A program made the translations under genes and the position numbers. From an uncultured Ruminococcus sp. (lineage in GTDB: Bacteria > Bacillota > Clostridia > Oscillospirales > Acutalibacteraceae), in contig CADCHW010000006.1 of NCBI GenBank assembly GCA_902801245.1, positions 40,152-104,151 of the forward strand: a stretch of DNA of 64,000 nucleotides. Direction: 5' to 3'. Positions 27,163-35,217 of the stretch are shown one piece after another. The notes under the pieces were generated by a model that did not search any database, was not told the DNA's origin, and worked only from the letters and a program-made list of their open reading frames with translations. Every line of letters begins with the position of its first letter. The stretch's first letter is position 1.

Positions 27163-28125
27163 CTATTCTTTAACTCCGAAAACGTCCGCCAAAATACGAA
27201 CTTTCTCCGCCCAGATACAATGTGTTTTGTATTCGTTCATTCTCTCCTTAGCCTGACTTCCCGCAACAAGCGAAGCGGAATTTGTACTCCAGTTAAGAAT
27301 TGAATTAGCGTCCTGCAAATCCTTAAGCGACACCTTATACGCATTATGAACAACCTCGATTTGATTAGGGTGAATAACCGTTTTACCGATAAAACCGCAA
27401 AGAATATCCCCGACAATTTCGTTTTTAAGACCCGTATCCCAATTACTGCCGTTGAAATACTCCCACACGGGACCCGAGATAACATAATCAAGACCGAACA
27501 CCGTTACAATGTCGCTGAAAATATTCGACACAGGCTTGATGTCGTGAATACTTTCGTTGCTGTGTCTTCTGAAACCGAACTGCTTGCAAAGGTCATTTCC
27601 GCCCACTCTGATGTTAAGCACAAGAGGTTCAATTCTTTTCAGCTTATCCCTGATACCGTACAGAACATCATAGCGTTCACGCAAATCAACCATTGCCTGA
27701 CTTTCAAGAATCGGCATCATATATATAGTACGTTTGTAAAGCTTGTTGATTTTTATAATTTCGTCTATGTATTCGTCCGCCGTTTCGGGAATAAACTTCG
27801 GAATAATAAACCCCGTTACAAGACATTGAGCCTTGCCGAGCTTCTTCATAATACTGCAAATCTGTTCACATTCACGAATTCTTACAAATATTTTCGGAAT
27901 AAAAAACTCTTCGCTTTGACTGTGAACGTAAAGTTTTTTAAGGGATTTAATCATAATCTCTTCGGCTTGCTCAACAAAATCATCGGCGATAGTATCTTCT
28001 AAGCAAAGTGCGAGCGAATAATGTCTGCCGAGTTTTTCGCTCACTATTGAACGCACAATACTTTCCTTGTTAGCCGGGCAGTATAACAAAGCACCGACAC
28101 TGTAATAAATATTACCGTCTTTCAT
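27163..28125 (-). CDS. HpcH/HpaI-citrate lyase-like C-C bond lyase of the Ter module
   Basis: 320 residues. A CitE/HpcH-type TIM barrel is indicated by GALLYCPANKESIV, LALCLEDTIADDFVEQAE, PILESQAMVDLRERYD, NIRVGGNDLCKQFGFRR and GFIGKTVIHPNQIEVVH. These hold the metal-binding acidic residues and the substrate Arg. Proteins of this subgroup (C-C_Bond_Lyase) occur with Ter PRTases. It probably makes or cleaves a C-C bond in the pathway's small molecule; the substrate is unknown. The start has GGAGAATG upstream. Confidence 0.85.
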   Translation of the reverse strand: MKDGNIYYSVGALLYCPANKESIVRSIVSEKLGRHYSLALCLEDTIADDFVEQAEEIMIKSLKKLYVHSQSEEFFIPKIFVRIRECEQICSIMKKLGKAQCLVTGFIIPKFIPETADEYIDEIIKINKLYKRTIYMMPILESQAMVDLRERYDVLYGIRDKLKRIEPLVLNIRVGGNDLCKQFGFRRHSNESIHDIKPVSNIFSDIVTVFGLDYVISGPVWEYFNGSNWDTGLKNEIVGDILCGFIGKTVIHPNQIEVVHNAYKVSLKDLQDANSILNWSTNSASLVAGSQAKERMNEYKTHCIWAEKVRILADVFGVKE

Positions 28126-28194
28126 ATTTTCTACATTCTCCTGTCCATTTTCACAATAATTTCTTTTGCATTTTCATATACACATAAAAAATGT

Positions 28195-28232
28195 CTTTCG
28201 GCGGAGCGAATTGCCGGTCAACGAAGAATAAC
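28195..28232 (-). mobile_element. Repeat A remnant d (internal deletion)
   Basis: Only the two ends remain: CTTTCGGCGGAGCGAA joined to GCGAATTGCCGGTC. The joint falls on the shared GCGAA, consistent with deletion between 5-bp direct repeats. Confidence 0.7.
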
Positions 28233-28341
28233 TTTTTAATTTTTACAACTCAACAAATTATGCTCACAAACAATAACACTTTTAGCTCTACTACAATTTA
28301 ATATTAATTATAAATCATTTTTCTATCAAACTTCGCCACCC

Positions 28342-28392
28342 CCACCCCCCTCCACGGAGGGGGCTTTTTATTTAGAAGGGCTTCGCCCTTCT
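28342..28392 (+). terminator. Two adjacent G/C-rich hairpins
   Basis: CCCCCTCC-ACGG-AGGGGG followed by CTTTTTA, then AGAAGGGCTTCGCCCTTCT. Terminator-like on the plus strand but between divergent genes, so probably part of a dispersed repeat. A repeat E palindrome (ATTACGCATTACGCATTAAT) follows at about 28451-28471. Confidence 0.45.
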
Positions 28393-28523
28393 AACCTACC
28401 TCAAAAAACTTTCTATAACAAACCAACTGCCGCCCACCAAAAACCAAACAATTACGCATTACGCATTAATAAGATTATATCATAAATCCGAAAAAAATGG
28501 TAGATATTTTTAAGAAATTGTGG

Positions 28524-28529
28524 TATAAT
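28524..28529 (+). promoter_or_regulatory. -10 box of the YceG-protease gene
   Basis: TATAAT 35 bp upstream of the ATG; the -35 region (TAGATA) is poor, so activation by a regulator is possible. Confidence 0.35.
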
Positions 28530-28563
28530 TATGGTGTAAATTTTTGCAAAAGGCGGTACCTTT

Positions 28564-30108
28564 ATGTCTGACACTAACACAATACTTCAAAACTCCCAAA
28601 ACATCAAAAGTATTCCCGACTTTGTAAACCATAACCCAAGCGGAGATAACAACGTTTTCGTATGTCTTGTAGGCGAAAACAACTCCTATTTAACCGACAT
28701 CTCAAATATGGATAACAAACTTCGTGGGGCGTTCGCCTATAACAGAATATCCTCTCTCCCCACTCTTCCCCCTGATAAGGTCGGCTTTTACGAGAATAAG
28801 TACAACGAATGGCTCAGAAACTTCAAACGCAAAGCACCCACAGCGGCAACGGTATATAATGAAAAGCTGTCGGAACAGCTTGCCGCCGCTTTGACCCAAA
28901 CACTTGACCTTTTCCGAAAATCAAGAAAAAACACAACCGACTCAATCGAAAAGAATTTTGCAATGAATCTTCTTTTTCGATACGATTTCGCCGTAAAAGA
29001 TACGGTGAGCGACAGCCGTGCTTCGGACGGCATAAAAATAGTCGGTGAGAACGTTTCAAAAATTCAGGAATATCTTTTTTATTGTATGCTTGCCCTCACG
29101 GGTGCGGACGTTTTGCTTCTGCAAAATAAAAAGGATTTGGATATCCCCTCAAAAAATCTGAACGTTTTCGCTGTTACCGTTCTCGGTCATCTCGGAAATA
29201 CAAACATTCCCCCGTTTACAAAAATACATACTCAGACGTTAAAGCCCGATTACAGAAACAACTATACTCCTCCGACACCTCAAAACAGTAACCCCACCGT
29301 AAAAATACCTCCACGCAGCAGAAAACAGCCTGTCCCCTCGGTACAGCCGCAGCCACGACAGAACAACAATCCCGCAGTTACAATCCCTCCACGTCAAAAC
29401 AGACAAAATACCCCCGTACAGCCGCCTGTTCCCCGACCATCCCTACCGACCCGACCGCCGCAAGCTCCTCAGCCTGTACGCAGTACTTCCTATGTTCAGC
29501 CGACAATTCCGCAAAGGCAGGAAAAAAGCTATGAAGATTTAGCCGTGCTTGCTTCGTCCGTTGTTCAGATTTTCGGCATTCAGCGTAAACCCGGCGACCC
29601 CGACAAATTCCGTATACTCGGAAGCGGTTCGGGAATTATGATTGCACGCAACGGCTATATCTTAACCAATTTCCACGTTGCGAAACAATCGAACGAATAT
29701 GCAATAAGAATCGAAAATGACGAAAGAGTTTACTTCACAAACAGCATAGTCAAGTATCACTCCGACTTTGATTTGGCAATTCTGAAAATCGACCGAGCAC
29801 TAATGCCGCTCCCGATTTACAGAGGCACAAAACCGCTTGTCCGAGGTCAAAAGGTAGTTGCGATAGGAAGTCCCGAGGGATTGTTCAACACTGTTTCGGA
29901 CGGAATTATTTCCGCATTCAGAACGATTGACGGAGTTAATATGATACAATTTACAGCTCCCATTTCAAGCGGAAGTTCGGGCGGTGCGGTACTCAATATG
30001 TACGGAGAAGTTATCGGAATAAGCACATCGGGCATTGATGACGGTCAGAACATTAACTTTGCCGTCGGCTACGACATAATCCTCAACTTCGCACGAGGAA
30101 TCATCTGA
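28564..30108 (+). CDS. Trypsin-like serine protease with YceG-like N-terminal domain
   Basis: 514 residues, no signal peptide. Residues about 1-220 resemble parts of the YceG-like protein at 17.7-20.0 kb (NFAMNLLFRYDFAV...EYLFYCMLALTGADVLLLQ, compare CWLYRYM...FLGG...CDLLILVPN). A Pro/Gln/Arg-rich linker covers about 235-320. The HtrA/trypsin domain follows, with His in YILTNFHVAKQ, Asp in SDFDLAILKID and the nucleophile in SSGSSGGAVLNMYGEV. No PDZ domain. It lies next to and divergent from the Ter biosynthetic genes. The fusion suggests proteolysis triggered by, or of, Ter-pathway components. The YceG relation is by eye only. Confidence 0.82.
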   Translation: MSDTNTILQNSQNIKSIPDFVNHNPSGDNNVFVCLVGENNSYLTDISNMDNKLRGAFAYNRISSLPTLPPDKVGFYENKYNEWLRNFKRKAPTAATVYNEKLSEQLAAALTQTLDLFRKSRKNTTDSIEKNFAMNLLFRYDFAVKDTVSDSRASDGIKIVGENVSKIQEYLFYCMLALTGADVLLLQNKKDLDIPSKNLNVFAVTVLGHLGNTNIPPFTKIHTQTLKPDYRNNYTPPTPQNSNPTVKIPPRSRKQPVPSVQPQPRQNNNPAVTIPPRQNRQNTPVQPPVPRPSLPTRPPQAPQPVRSTSYVQPTIPQRQEKSYEDLAVLASSVVQIFGIQRKPGDPDKFRILGSGSGIMIARNGYILTNFHVAKQSNEYAIRIENDERVYFTNSIVKYHSDFDLAILKIDRALMPLPIYRGTKPLVRGQKVVAIGSPEGLFNTVSDGIISAFRTIDGVNMIQFTAPISSGSSGGAVLNMYGEVIGISTSGIDDGQNINFAVGYDIILNFARGII

Positions 30109-30172
30109 TAAATAATAGAGAAGAAAGAATAAAGAAGAAATGCGGCGGCAAACCTGCGGTTTGCATTTTATA
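30108..30172. repeat. Repeat D, inverted copy
   Basis: Begins at the protease stop codon: AAGAAAGAATAAAGAAG then GCGGCGGCAAACCTGCGG. It mirrors 14484-14550. Confidence 0.55.
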
Positions 30173-30273
30173 AGAGGTTATCGATAATCGGAAGTCTGTT
30201 TGCTTTTGCGAATTTGTTTTATTTTTTAGTGAATAAATAATCATTGTCAGCGAAACAAACTCACTGTTATTCA

Positions 30274-30530
30274 TATACTCGCAAGCATTAAGATTTACGA
30301 CTTTTCTTTCTTCGACCGGCAATTCGCTACGCTGTTGCCTGTTTTGGTTTTTATGGAAAGATATTGTTTTGAGAAGTGCTTTTGTTATTTGCTGTTGCTG
30401 GTTTGTTTAGTTTCGCTGAGGGTAATTTACTTTTCTACAACAATTTATTCCGTCAGCGAGCAGGGCTCTGCCCCTGCACCCCGCAAGCTTTAAAAAGCTT
30501 GACCAAACTTTAAATGTTAAATCTTTTAGA
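30274..30530 (+). mobile_element. Repeat A copy e
   Basis: Left end TATACTCGCAAGC intact, all core segments present, right end reads TTAAATCTTTTAGA and then diverges. Confidence 0.85.
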
Positions 30531-30626
30531 CCATTATTCATAACTGCTTAAAAATGCAAGCGTAAGCTTGCCAACCACATTTATTCATTATTATTTATTC
30601 TTCATTCTTTATTCTTTTATTCTCTC

Positions 30627-30720
30627 TTGACTTTTTACGACAAATATGTATAATAGTATATAAGTAGCATTCGCCGAAAAACACCGAACCTCAATAAACC
30701 TCAGGTCGGTGCTTTTCTTT
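30627..30720 (+). ncRNA. Candidate small RNA or attenuated leader (about 60 nt)
   Basis: Promoter TTGACT (30627-30632), 16-bp spacer, TATAAT (30649-30654), then only about 20 nt before a hairpin CACCGAACCT...AGGTCGGTG (about 30683-30711) followed by CTTTTCTTT. The unit would make an RNA of roughly 60 nt, ending 395 bp before malQ. It could be an independent small RNA or a premature-termination leader. No ORF lies within. Confidence 0.5.
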
Positions 30721-30887
30721 ATGACACTCTCAACTTTGGAGATGTTTTTTCACAATTTTCTATTAATTATAATAACTATTGTTATTTCATTTTCACCTTA
30801 CACCGAAAAAACAAAAATTTTTATAATTTTACAACATCAAAATCCTTGTTTTTGTATTATTTTTTTGCTTATTTTAATTTAACCCCT

Positions 30888-30916
30888 TGCTTATCGGCGA
30901 AATCTATGTTAAAATA
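30888..30916 (+). promoter_or_regulatory. malQ-glgP promoter
   Basis: TTGCTT and TAAAAT with a 17-bp spacer (about 30888-30916); the 5' leader to malQ is about 190 nt and contains no recognised riboswitch. Confidence 0.5.
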
Positions 30917-31115
30917 AAATAGTGTAGATGTGGTTTGACGTGTGAAATGCGACTACCCTTGTTTACAGATAAATTTTTATACAAAAAAAGTAAAATAAAA
31001 TTCCGCTGCAAACTCTTCGGTATGACAAGATAAATGTATTTTAAAAAATTAAAATTACGGTCTAACAAAATCTAACTGTAAGCAGTGCACGGATTTACGA
31101 AAGGTTGTGAATTTG

Positions 31116-32627
31116 ATGTCAAGAGCTGCGGGCATTTTGATGCCCATTACATCGCTGCCTACTCCGTACGGTATCGGCACTATCGGAAAAGAGGCTTACG
31201 CTTTTGCCGATTTTCTGAAAAGTGCAGGTCAGAAATACTGGCAGATTCTCCCCGTAGGACCTACAAGCTACGGCGACTCACCCTATCAGTCCTTCTCAAC
31301 ATTCGCAGGCAATCCCTATATGATTGACCTCGACAAACTCTGCGAAGAGGGTCTTTTAACTCCCGAGGATTATCAAAATATCGATTGGGGCGACAATGAC
31401 GAAAAAGTTGATTACGAAAAAATCTATAACAACAGATTCGCCGTTTTGAGAATTGCTTTCAACAATTTCAAGGAAAAAAATCCCGTTCAGGAACAGGAGC
31501 AGAAAAAGTTCAGAAGTTGGTGTGCAAAAGCAAAGAATAAATCTTGGATTACCAACTATGCTCTCTATATGGCTGTTAAGAGTTCTTTCGGAAACAAAGC
31601 GTGGACAGAATGGGAAGATGATTCCATTCGCCTTAGAACCGAAGAGGGTCTTAAAAAGTATAAGAGAAAACTGAGCAAGGAAATTTCATTCTGGAAATTC
31701 GTTCAGTATAAGTTCTATCAGCAGTGGGACGCTTTCCGTGCCTACGTCAACGGATTGGGCATTCAGATTATAGGCGATATGCCGATTTACGTTGCAATGG
31801 ACAGTGCCGACACTTGGGCTAATCCCGAAGTGTTCTGGCTTGACGAAGAAAGAAGACCCGTCTGCGTTGCAGGCTGTCCGCCGGATTATTTCTCCGCTAC
31901 GGGTCAGCTCTGGGGAAACCCCCTCTACAATTGGGAGTACCTCAAAAGTACAGGATACAAGTGGTGGTTTGCACGCATTAAAGCAGCAAGCGAGCTTTTC
32001 GATATAACCAGAATAGACCACTTCCGTGCATTCAACGATTATTACGCTATTCCGTTCCCTGCCGAAGATGCCGTTCACGGCTCTTGGAAAGACGGTCCGG
32101 GAATTGAGTTCTTTAATCTTATGAGAGAAGAACTCGGCGATTTGCCTATTATTGCCGAAGACCTCGGAACTATGACTCCGGGCGTTATTCAGCTTTTGAA
32201 AGACTCGGGTTATCCGGGTATGAAAGTTCTTGAGTTTGCGTTTGACGGCGGCGAGGAAAACAATTATCTTCCTCATACATACACCCCCAACTGCGTTGTT
32301 TACTCGGGAACTCACGACAATGATACTCTTATTGGCTGGGCAGGTTCAACCAACCCCGATTATGTGAGATTTGCAAGAGAATACTGCAAAATGTCACCGG
32401 ACGAGCCGTTCAACTGGGGTATCATCAGAACAGCTTACGAAAGCGTAAGCGACTATTGTATTATCCAAATGCAAGACTATCTCGGTCTTGGCAGCGAGGC
32501 AAGAATGAACACTCCGTCAACACTCGGAGGAAACTGGGAGTGGAGAATCTCCAAGGACTACGCTTCCGACGGTCTTGCCGATAAAATTAAAGAATTATCT
32601 AAAAACTATAACAGGTTGGAGGACTAA
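31116..32627 (+). CDS. malQ: 4-alpha-glucanotransferase (amylomaltase)
   Basis: 503 residues from ATG 31116 (AAAGG site 10 bp upstream; a GTG at 31107 is also in frame). GH77 family: GILMPITSLPTPYGIGTIG, PVGPTSYGDSPYQS, the nucleophile region ITRIDHFRAFNDYYAIP, the acid/base IIAEDLGTM and YSGTHDNDT. It transfers alpha-1,4-glucan chains between malto-oligosaccharides. It is 4 bp from glgP, so the two form an operon that converts maltodextrins or glycogen to glucose-1-phosphate and glucose. Confidence 0.97.
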   Translation: MSRAAGILMPITSLPTPYGIGTIGKEAYAFADFLKSAGQKYWQILPVGPTSYGDSPYQSFSTFAGNPYMIDLDKLCEEGLLTPEDYQNIDWGDNDEKVDYEKIYNNRFAVLRIAFNNFKEKNPVQEQEQKKFRSWCAKAKNKSWITNYALYMAVKSSFGNKAWTEWEDDSIRLRTEEGLKKYKRKLSKEISFWKFVQYKFYQQWDAFRAYVNGLGIQIIGDMPIYVAMDSADTWANPEVFWLDEERRPVCVAGCPPDYFSATGQLWGNPLYNWEYLKSTGYKWWFARIKAASELFDITRIDHFRAFNDYYAIPFPAEDAVHGSWKDGPGIEFFNLMREELGDLPIIAEDLGTMTPGVIQLLKDSGYPGMKVLEFAFDGGEENNYLPHTYTPNCVVYSGTHDNDTLIGWAGSTNPDYVRFAREYCKMSPDEPFNWGIIRTAYESVSDYCIIQMQDYLGLGSEARMNTPSTLGGNWEWRISKDYASDGLADKIKELSKNYNRLED

Positions 32628-32631
32628 GACA

Positions 32632-35004
32632 ATGGAAAAGAAATTGGAAAGCAACTCAATATTGGAGAAACTTGAGCTTGCAGCAAAGACAGACTACTGT
32701 AAGAAAATTGAAGAATTATCCGTTCCGGAGCTTCACGAGGTTCTCGGCAAGGCTATCATGGGCGAAATCGCAGACCGCTGGACAAAGGCTAAGAATGTTC
32801 ACGCAAACAACAGACGTGCTTACTATTTCTCTGCTGAGTTCCTTATGGGTCGTATGATGTACAACAACCTCTTCTGCCTCGGCATTCTTGACGATGTTAA
32901 GGATTTGCTTGCTAAGAAAGGCATTGACATCAACGTATTCGAGGATATCGACGATGCAGCTCTCGGCAACGGCGGTTTGGGTCGTCTTGCAGCATGCTTC
33001 CTTGATTCCGCAGCTACACAGGACGTTCCGCTCGACGGTTACGGAATCCGCTACAAGTACGGTCTTTTCAAGCAGGACATCACCGACGGTTTTCAGGTTG
33101 AAACAGCAGACGACTGGCAGCGTTTCGGCGACCCGTGGTGTATTCGCAGAAACGAGGATACAGTTCTCGTTAAGTTTGCAGACCAGACAGTAAAGGCAGT
33201 TCCTTACGATATGGCTGTTATCGGCTACGGCACAGAGAACATCAACACTCTCCGTCTTTGGGAAGCTGAAGCAGTTGAGAACTTTGACTTCCTCAAGTTC
33301 AACAACTTTGACTATCAGGGTTCCGTACAGGCAAAGAATGACGCTGAGGATATCACAAAGGTTCTTTACCCGAACGACAACCAGCACAAGGGTAAGGTTC
33401 TCAGACTTAAGCAGCAGTACTTCTTCTGTTCCGCATCATTGCAGGATATCATCAAGAGATACAAGAGCAAGTACGGCAACGATTACAGCAAGTTCTCCGA
33501 CCACGCAGCAATTCAGCTCAACGATACACACCCTGTAGTATCTATCCCCGAGCTTATCCGTTTGCTCATCAATGACGGTCTTACATTTGACAAGGCATTC
33601 ACAATTGCTCAAAAGACTTTCGCTTACACAAACCATACAGTTATGGCAGAGGCTCTTGAGAAGTGGAATATCGAGCTTATCAGAAGTGTAATTCCCGAGG
33701 TTTATGCTATCATTGAGAAGATTGCAGACAGACTTGTTAAGGACCTTTCCGGCAAGACAAACATCAGCAATATGAGAATTATTGACGGCGGCGTTGTACA
33801 TATGGCAAGACTTGCAGTTTATGCTTCAAGCTATACAAACGGTGTTGCATGGATTCACACAGAGATTCTCAAGAACGATGTTCTCAACGACTGGTACAAG
33901 ATTTACCCCGAGCGTTTCCAGAACAAGACAAACGGTATCACACAGCGTCGTTGGCTTGGTCTTTGCAACCCCGAGCTTTCAGAGCTTCTCACAGAGAAAA
34001 TCGGTTCGGACGCATACCTCAGAGATCTTTCCGAGCTTAAGAAGCTTGAGAGCAAGATTGACACAGACACAATCAAGAGATTTAACGACATCAAGTTCGA
34101 GAAGAAGAAGCAGCTTGCAGACTTCATCGAGAAGAACGAGGGCGTTAAGCTTGACCCCAACTTCATCTTTGACATTCAGGTTAAGCGTTTGCACGAGTAC
34201 AAAAGACAGCTCCTCAACGCATTCTCTATCGTTGACATTTACTTCAAGCTCAAAGAGGGCAAGCTCCCGAACTGGCAGCCGACAGCATTCATTTTCGGTG
34301 CAAAGGCAGCTCCGGGCTATGCAAGAGCTAAGGCAATCATCAAGTACATCAACGAGATTGCAAGAGTTGTAAACAACGACCCTGCTGTAAACGACAAGAT
34401 TAAGGTTGTATTTGTACACAACTACAATGTATCCTACGCTGAGAAGATTGTAACGGCAGCTGATTTCTCCGAGCAGATTTCAACAGCAGGTACAGAGGCT
34501 TCCGGTACAGGTAACATGAAGTTTATGCTTAACGGTGCTGTTACACTTGGTACATATGACGGTGCTAACGTTGAGATTACAAAGGAAGCAGGCGAAGAGA
34601 ACGAATACATCTTCGGTGCAAGAGTTGAAGAGATTGACAAGCTTAAGGCTACAAACTCCTACAGCTCCAAGGCTATCTACGACAAGAGCAACGAGATTAA
34701 GAAAGTTATCGACACACTTGTAAACGGCACATTCAGTGACGGCGGCAAGTACGGTGACGGCGAGGGCAGCTTCAAAGAGCTTTACCATTCACTTGTTTAC
34801 GGTGCACACTGGCATGCTCCCGACCATTACTTCATTCTCCTTGACCTCCCGTCATATGTAGACGCTAAGATTAAGGCTAATGCAGACTATGCAGACAGAG
34901 AAGCATTCGGCAAGAAGTGTCTTATGAATGTTGCAAATGCAGGTCATTTCAGCTCCGACAGAACAATCCTCCAGTACGCAAAGGAACTTTGGAAAGTTAA
35001 ATAA
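32632..35004 (+). CDS. glgP: Glycogen/maltodextrin phosphorylase
   Basis: 790 residues, GT35 family, start ATG 32632 with GGAGG upstream overlapping the end of malQ. Visible motifs: RRAYYFSAEFLMGR, DAALGNGGLGRLAACFLDS, YGIRYKYGLFKQ, IDGGVVHMARL and the PLP-lysine site EASGTGNMKFMLNGAVTLG. It releases glucose-1-phosphate from alpha-1,4-glucan ends. Codon use is biased to C-ending and GTT/GCA codons, suggesting high expression. A strong terminator follows at 35062-35098. Confidence 0.97.
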   Translation: MEKKLESNSILEKLELAAKTDYCKKIEELSVPELHEVLGKAIMGEIADRWTKAKNVHANNRRAYYFSAEFLMGRMMYNNLFCLGILDDVKDLLAKKGIDINVFEDIDDAALGNGGLGRLAACFLDSAATQDVPLDGYGIRYKYGLFKQDITDGFQVETADDWQRFGDPWCIRRNEDTVLVKFADQTVKAVPYDMAVIGYGTENINTLRLWEAEAVENFDFLKFNNFDYQGSVQAKNDAEDITKVLYPNDNQHKGKVLRLKQQYFFCSASLQDIIKRYKSKYGNDYSKFSDHAAIQLNDTHPVVSIPELIRLLINDGLTFDKAFTIAQKTFAYTNHTVMAEALEKWNIELIRSVIPEVYAIIEKIADRLVKDLSGKTNISNMRIIDGGVVHMARLAVYASSYTNGVAWIHTEILKNDVLNDWYKIYPERFQNKTNGITQRRWLGLCNPELSELLTEKIGSDAYLRDLSELKKLESKIDTDTIKRFNDIKFEKKKQLADFIEKNEGVKLDPNFIFDIQVKRLHEYKRQLLNAFSIVDIYFKLKEGKLPNWQPTAFIFGAKAAPGYARAKAIIKYINEIARVVNNDPAVNDKIKVVFVHNYNVSYAEKIVTAADFSEQISTAGTEASGTGNMKFMLNGAVTLGTYDGANVEITKEAGEENEYIFGARVEEIDKLKATNSYSSKAIYDKSNEIKKVIDTLVNGTFSDGGKYGDGEGSFKELYHSLVYGAHWHAPDHYFILLDLPSYVDAKIKANADYADREAFGKKCLMNVANAGHFSSDRTILQYAKELWKVK

Positions 35005-35061
35005 TCAATTCCGATAATATCATTAAAGTTAATTGATTGTATTAACTAAGATAAAATATTG

Positions 35062-35098
35062 AAAGGGCGAACACAATTATTTGTGATTCGCCCTTTTT
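35062..35098 (+). terminator. malQ-glgP terminator
   Basis: AAAGGGCGAA-CACAA...TTGTG-ATTCGCCC then TTTTTGTG. Confidence 0.85.
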
Positions 35099-35114
35099 GT
35101 GTTATAACATTATA

Positions 35115-35148
35115 AAAATACTCCCTCAATTATCAGAAAGAGTATTTT
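35115..35148. terminator. Hairpin between glgP and the kinase gene
   Basis: AAAATACTC and GAGTATTTT arms with a 16-nt loop; probably terminates the leftward kinase transcript. Confidence 0.55.
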
Positions 35149-35217
35149 ATGAAAATGAAAATATAAATCTTCCATTTGGTTTTCTTTAGTGAAATTTATC
35201 TTCAAGTTTTATTGCTA

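Noticed and set aside
26988..27173. Frame with SFAEGSLFF, also at 52829-53071
   Set aside because: Another frame of repeat A shared by copies in different orientation; no sign of translation.
32716..34788. Several long minus-strand frames inside glgP
   Set aside because: Strong codon bias in glgP opens the antisense frames; the products are Cys/Val-rich with no family features.
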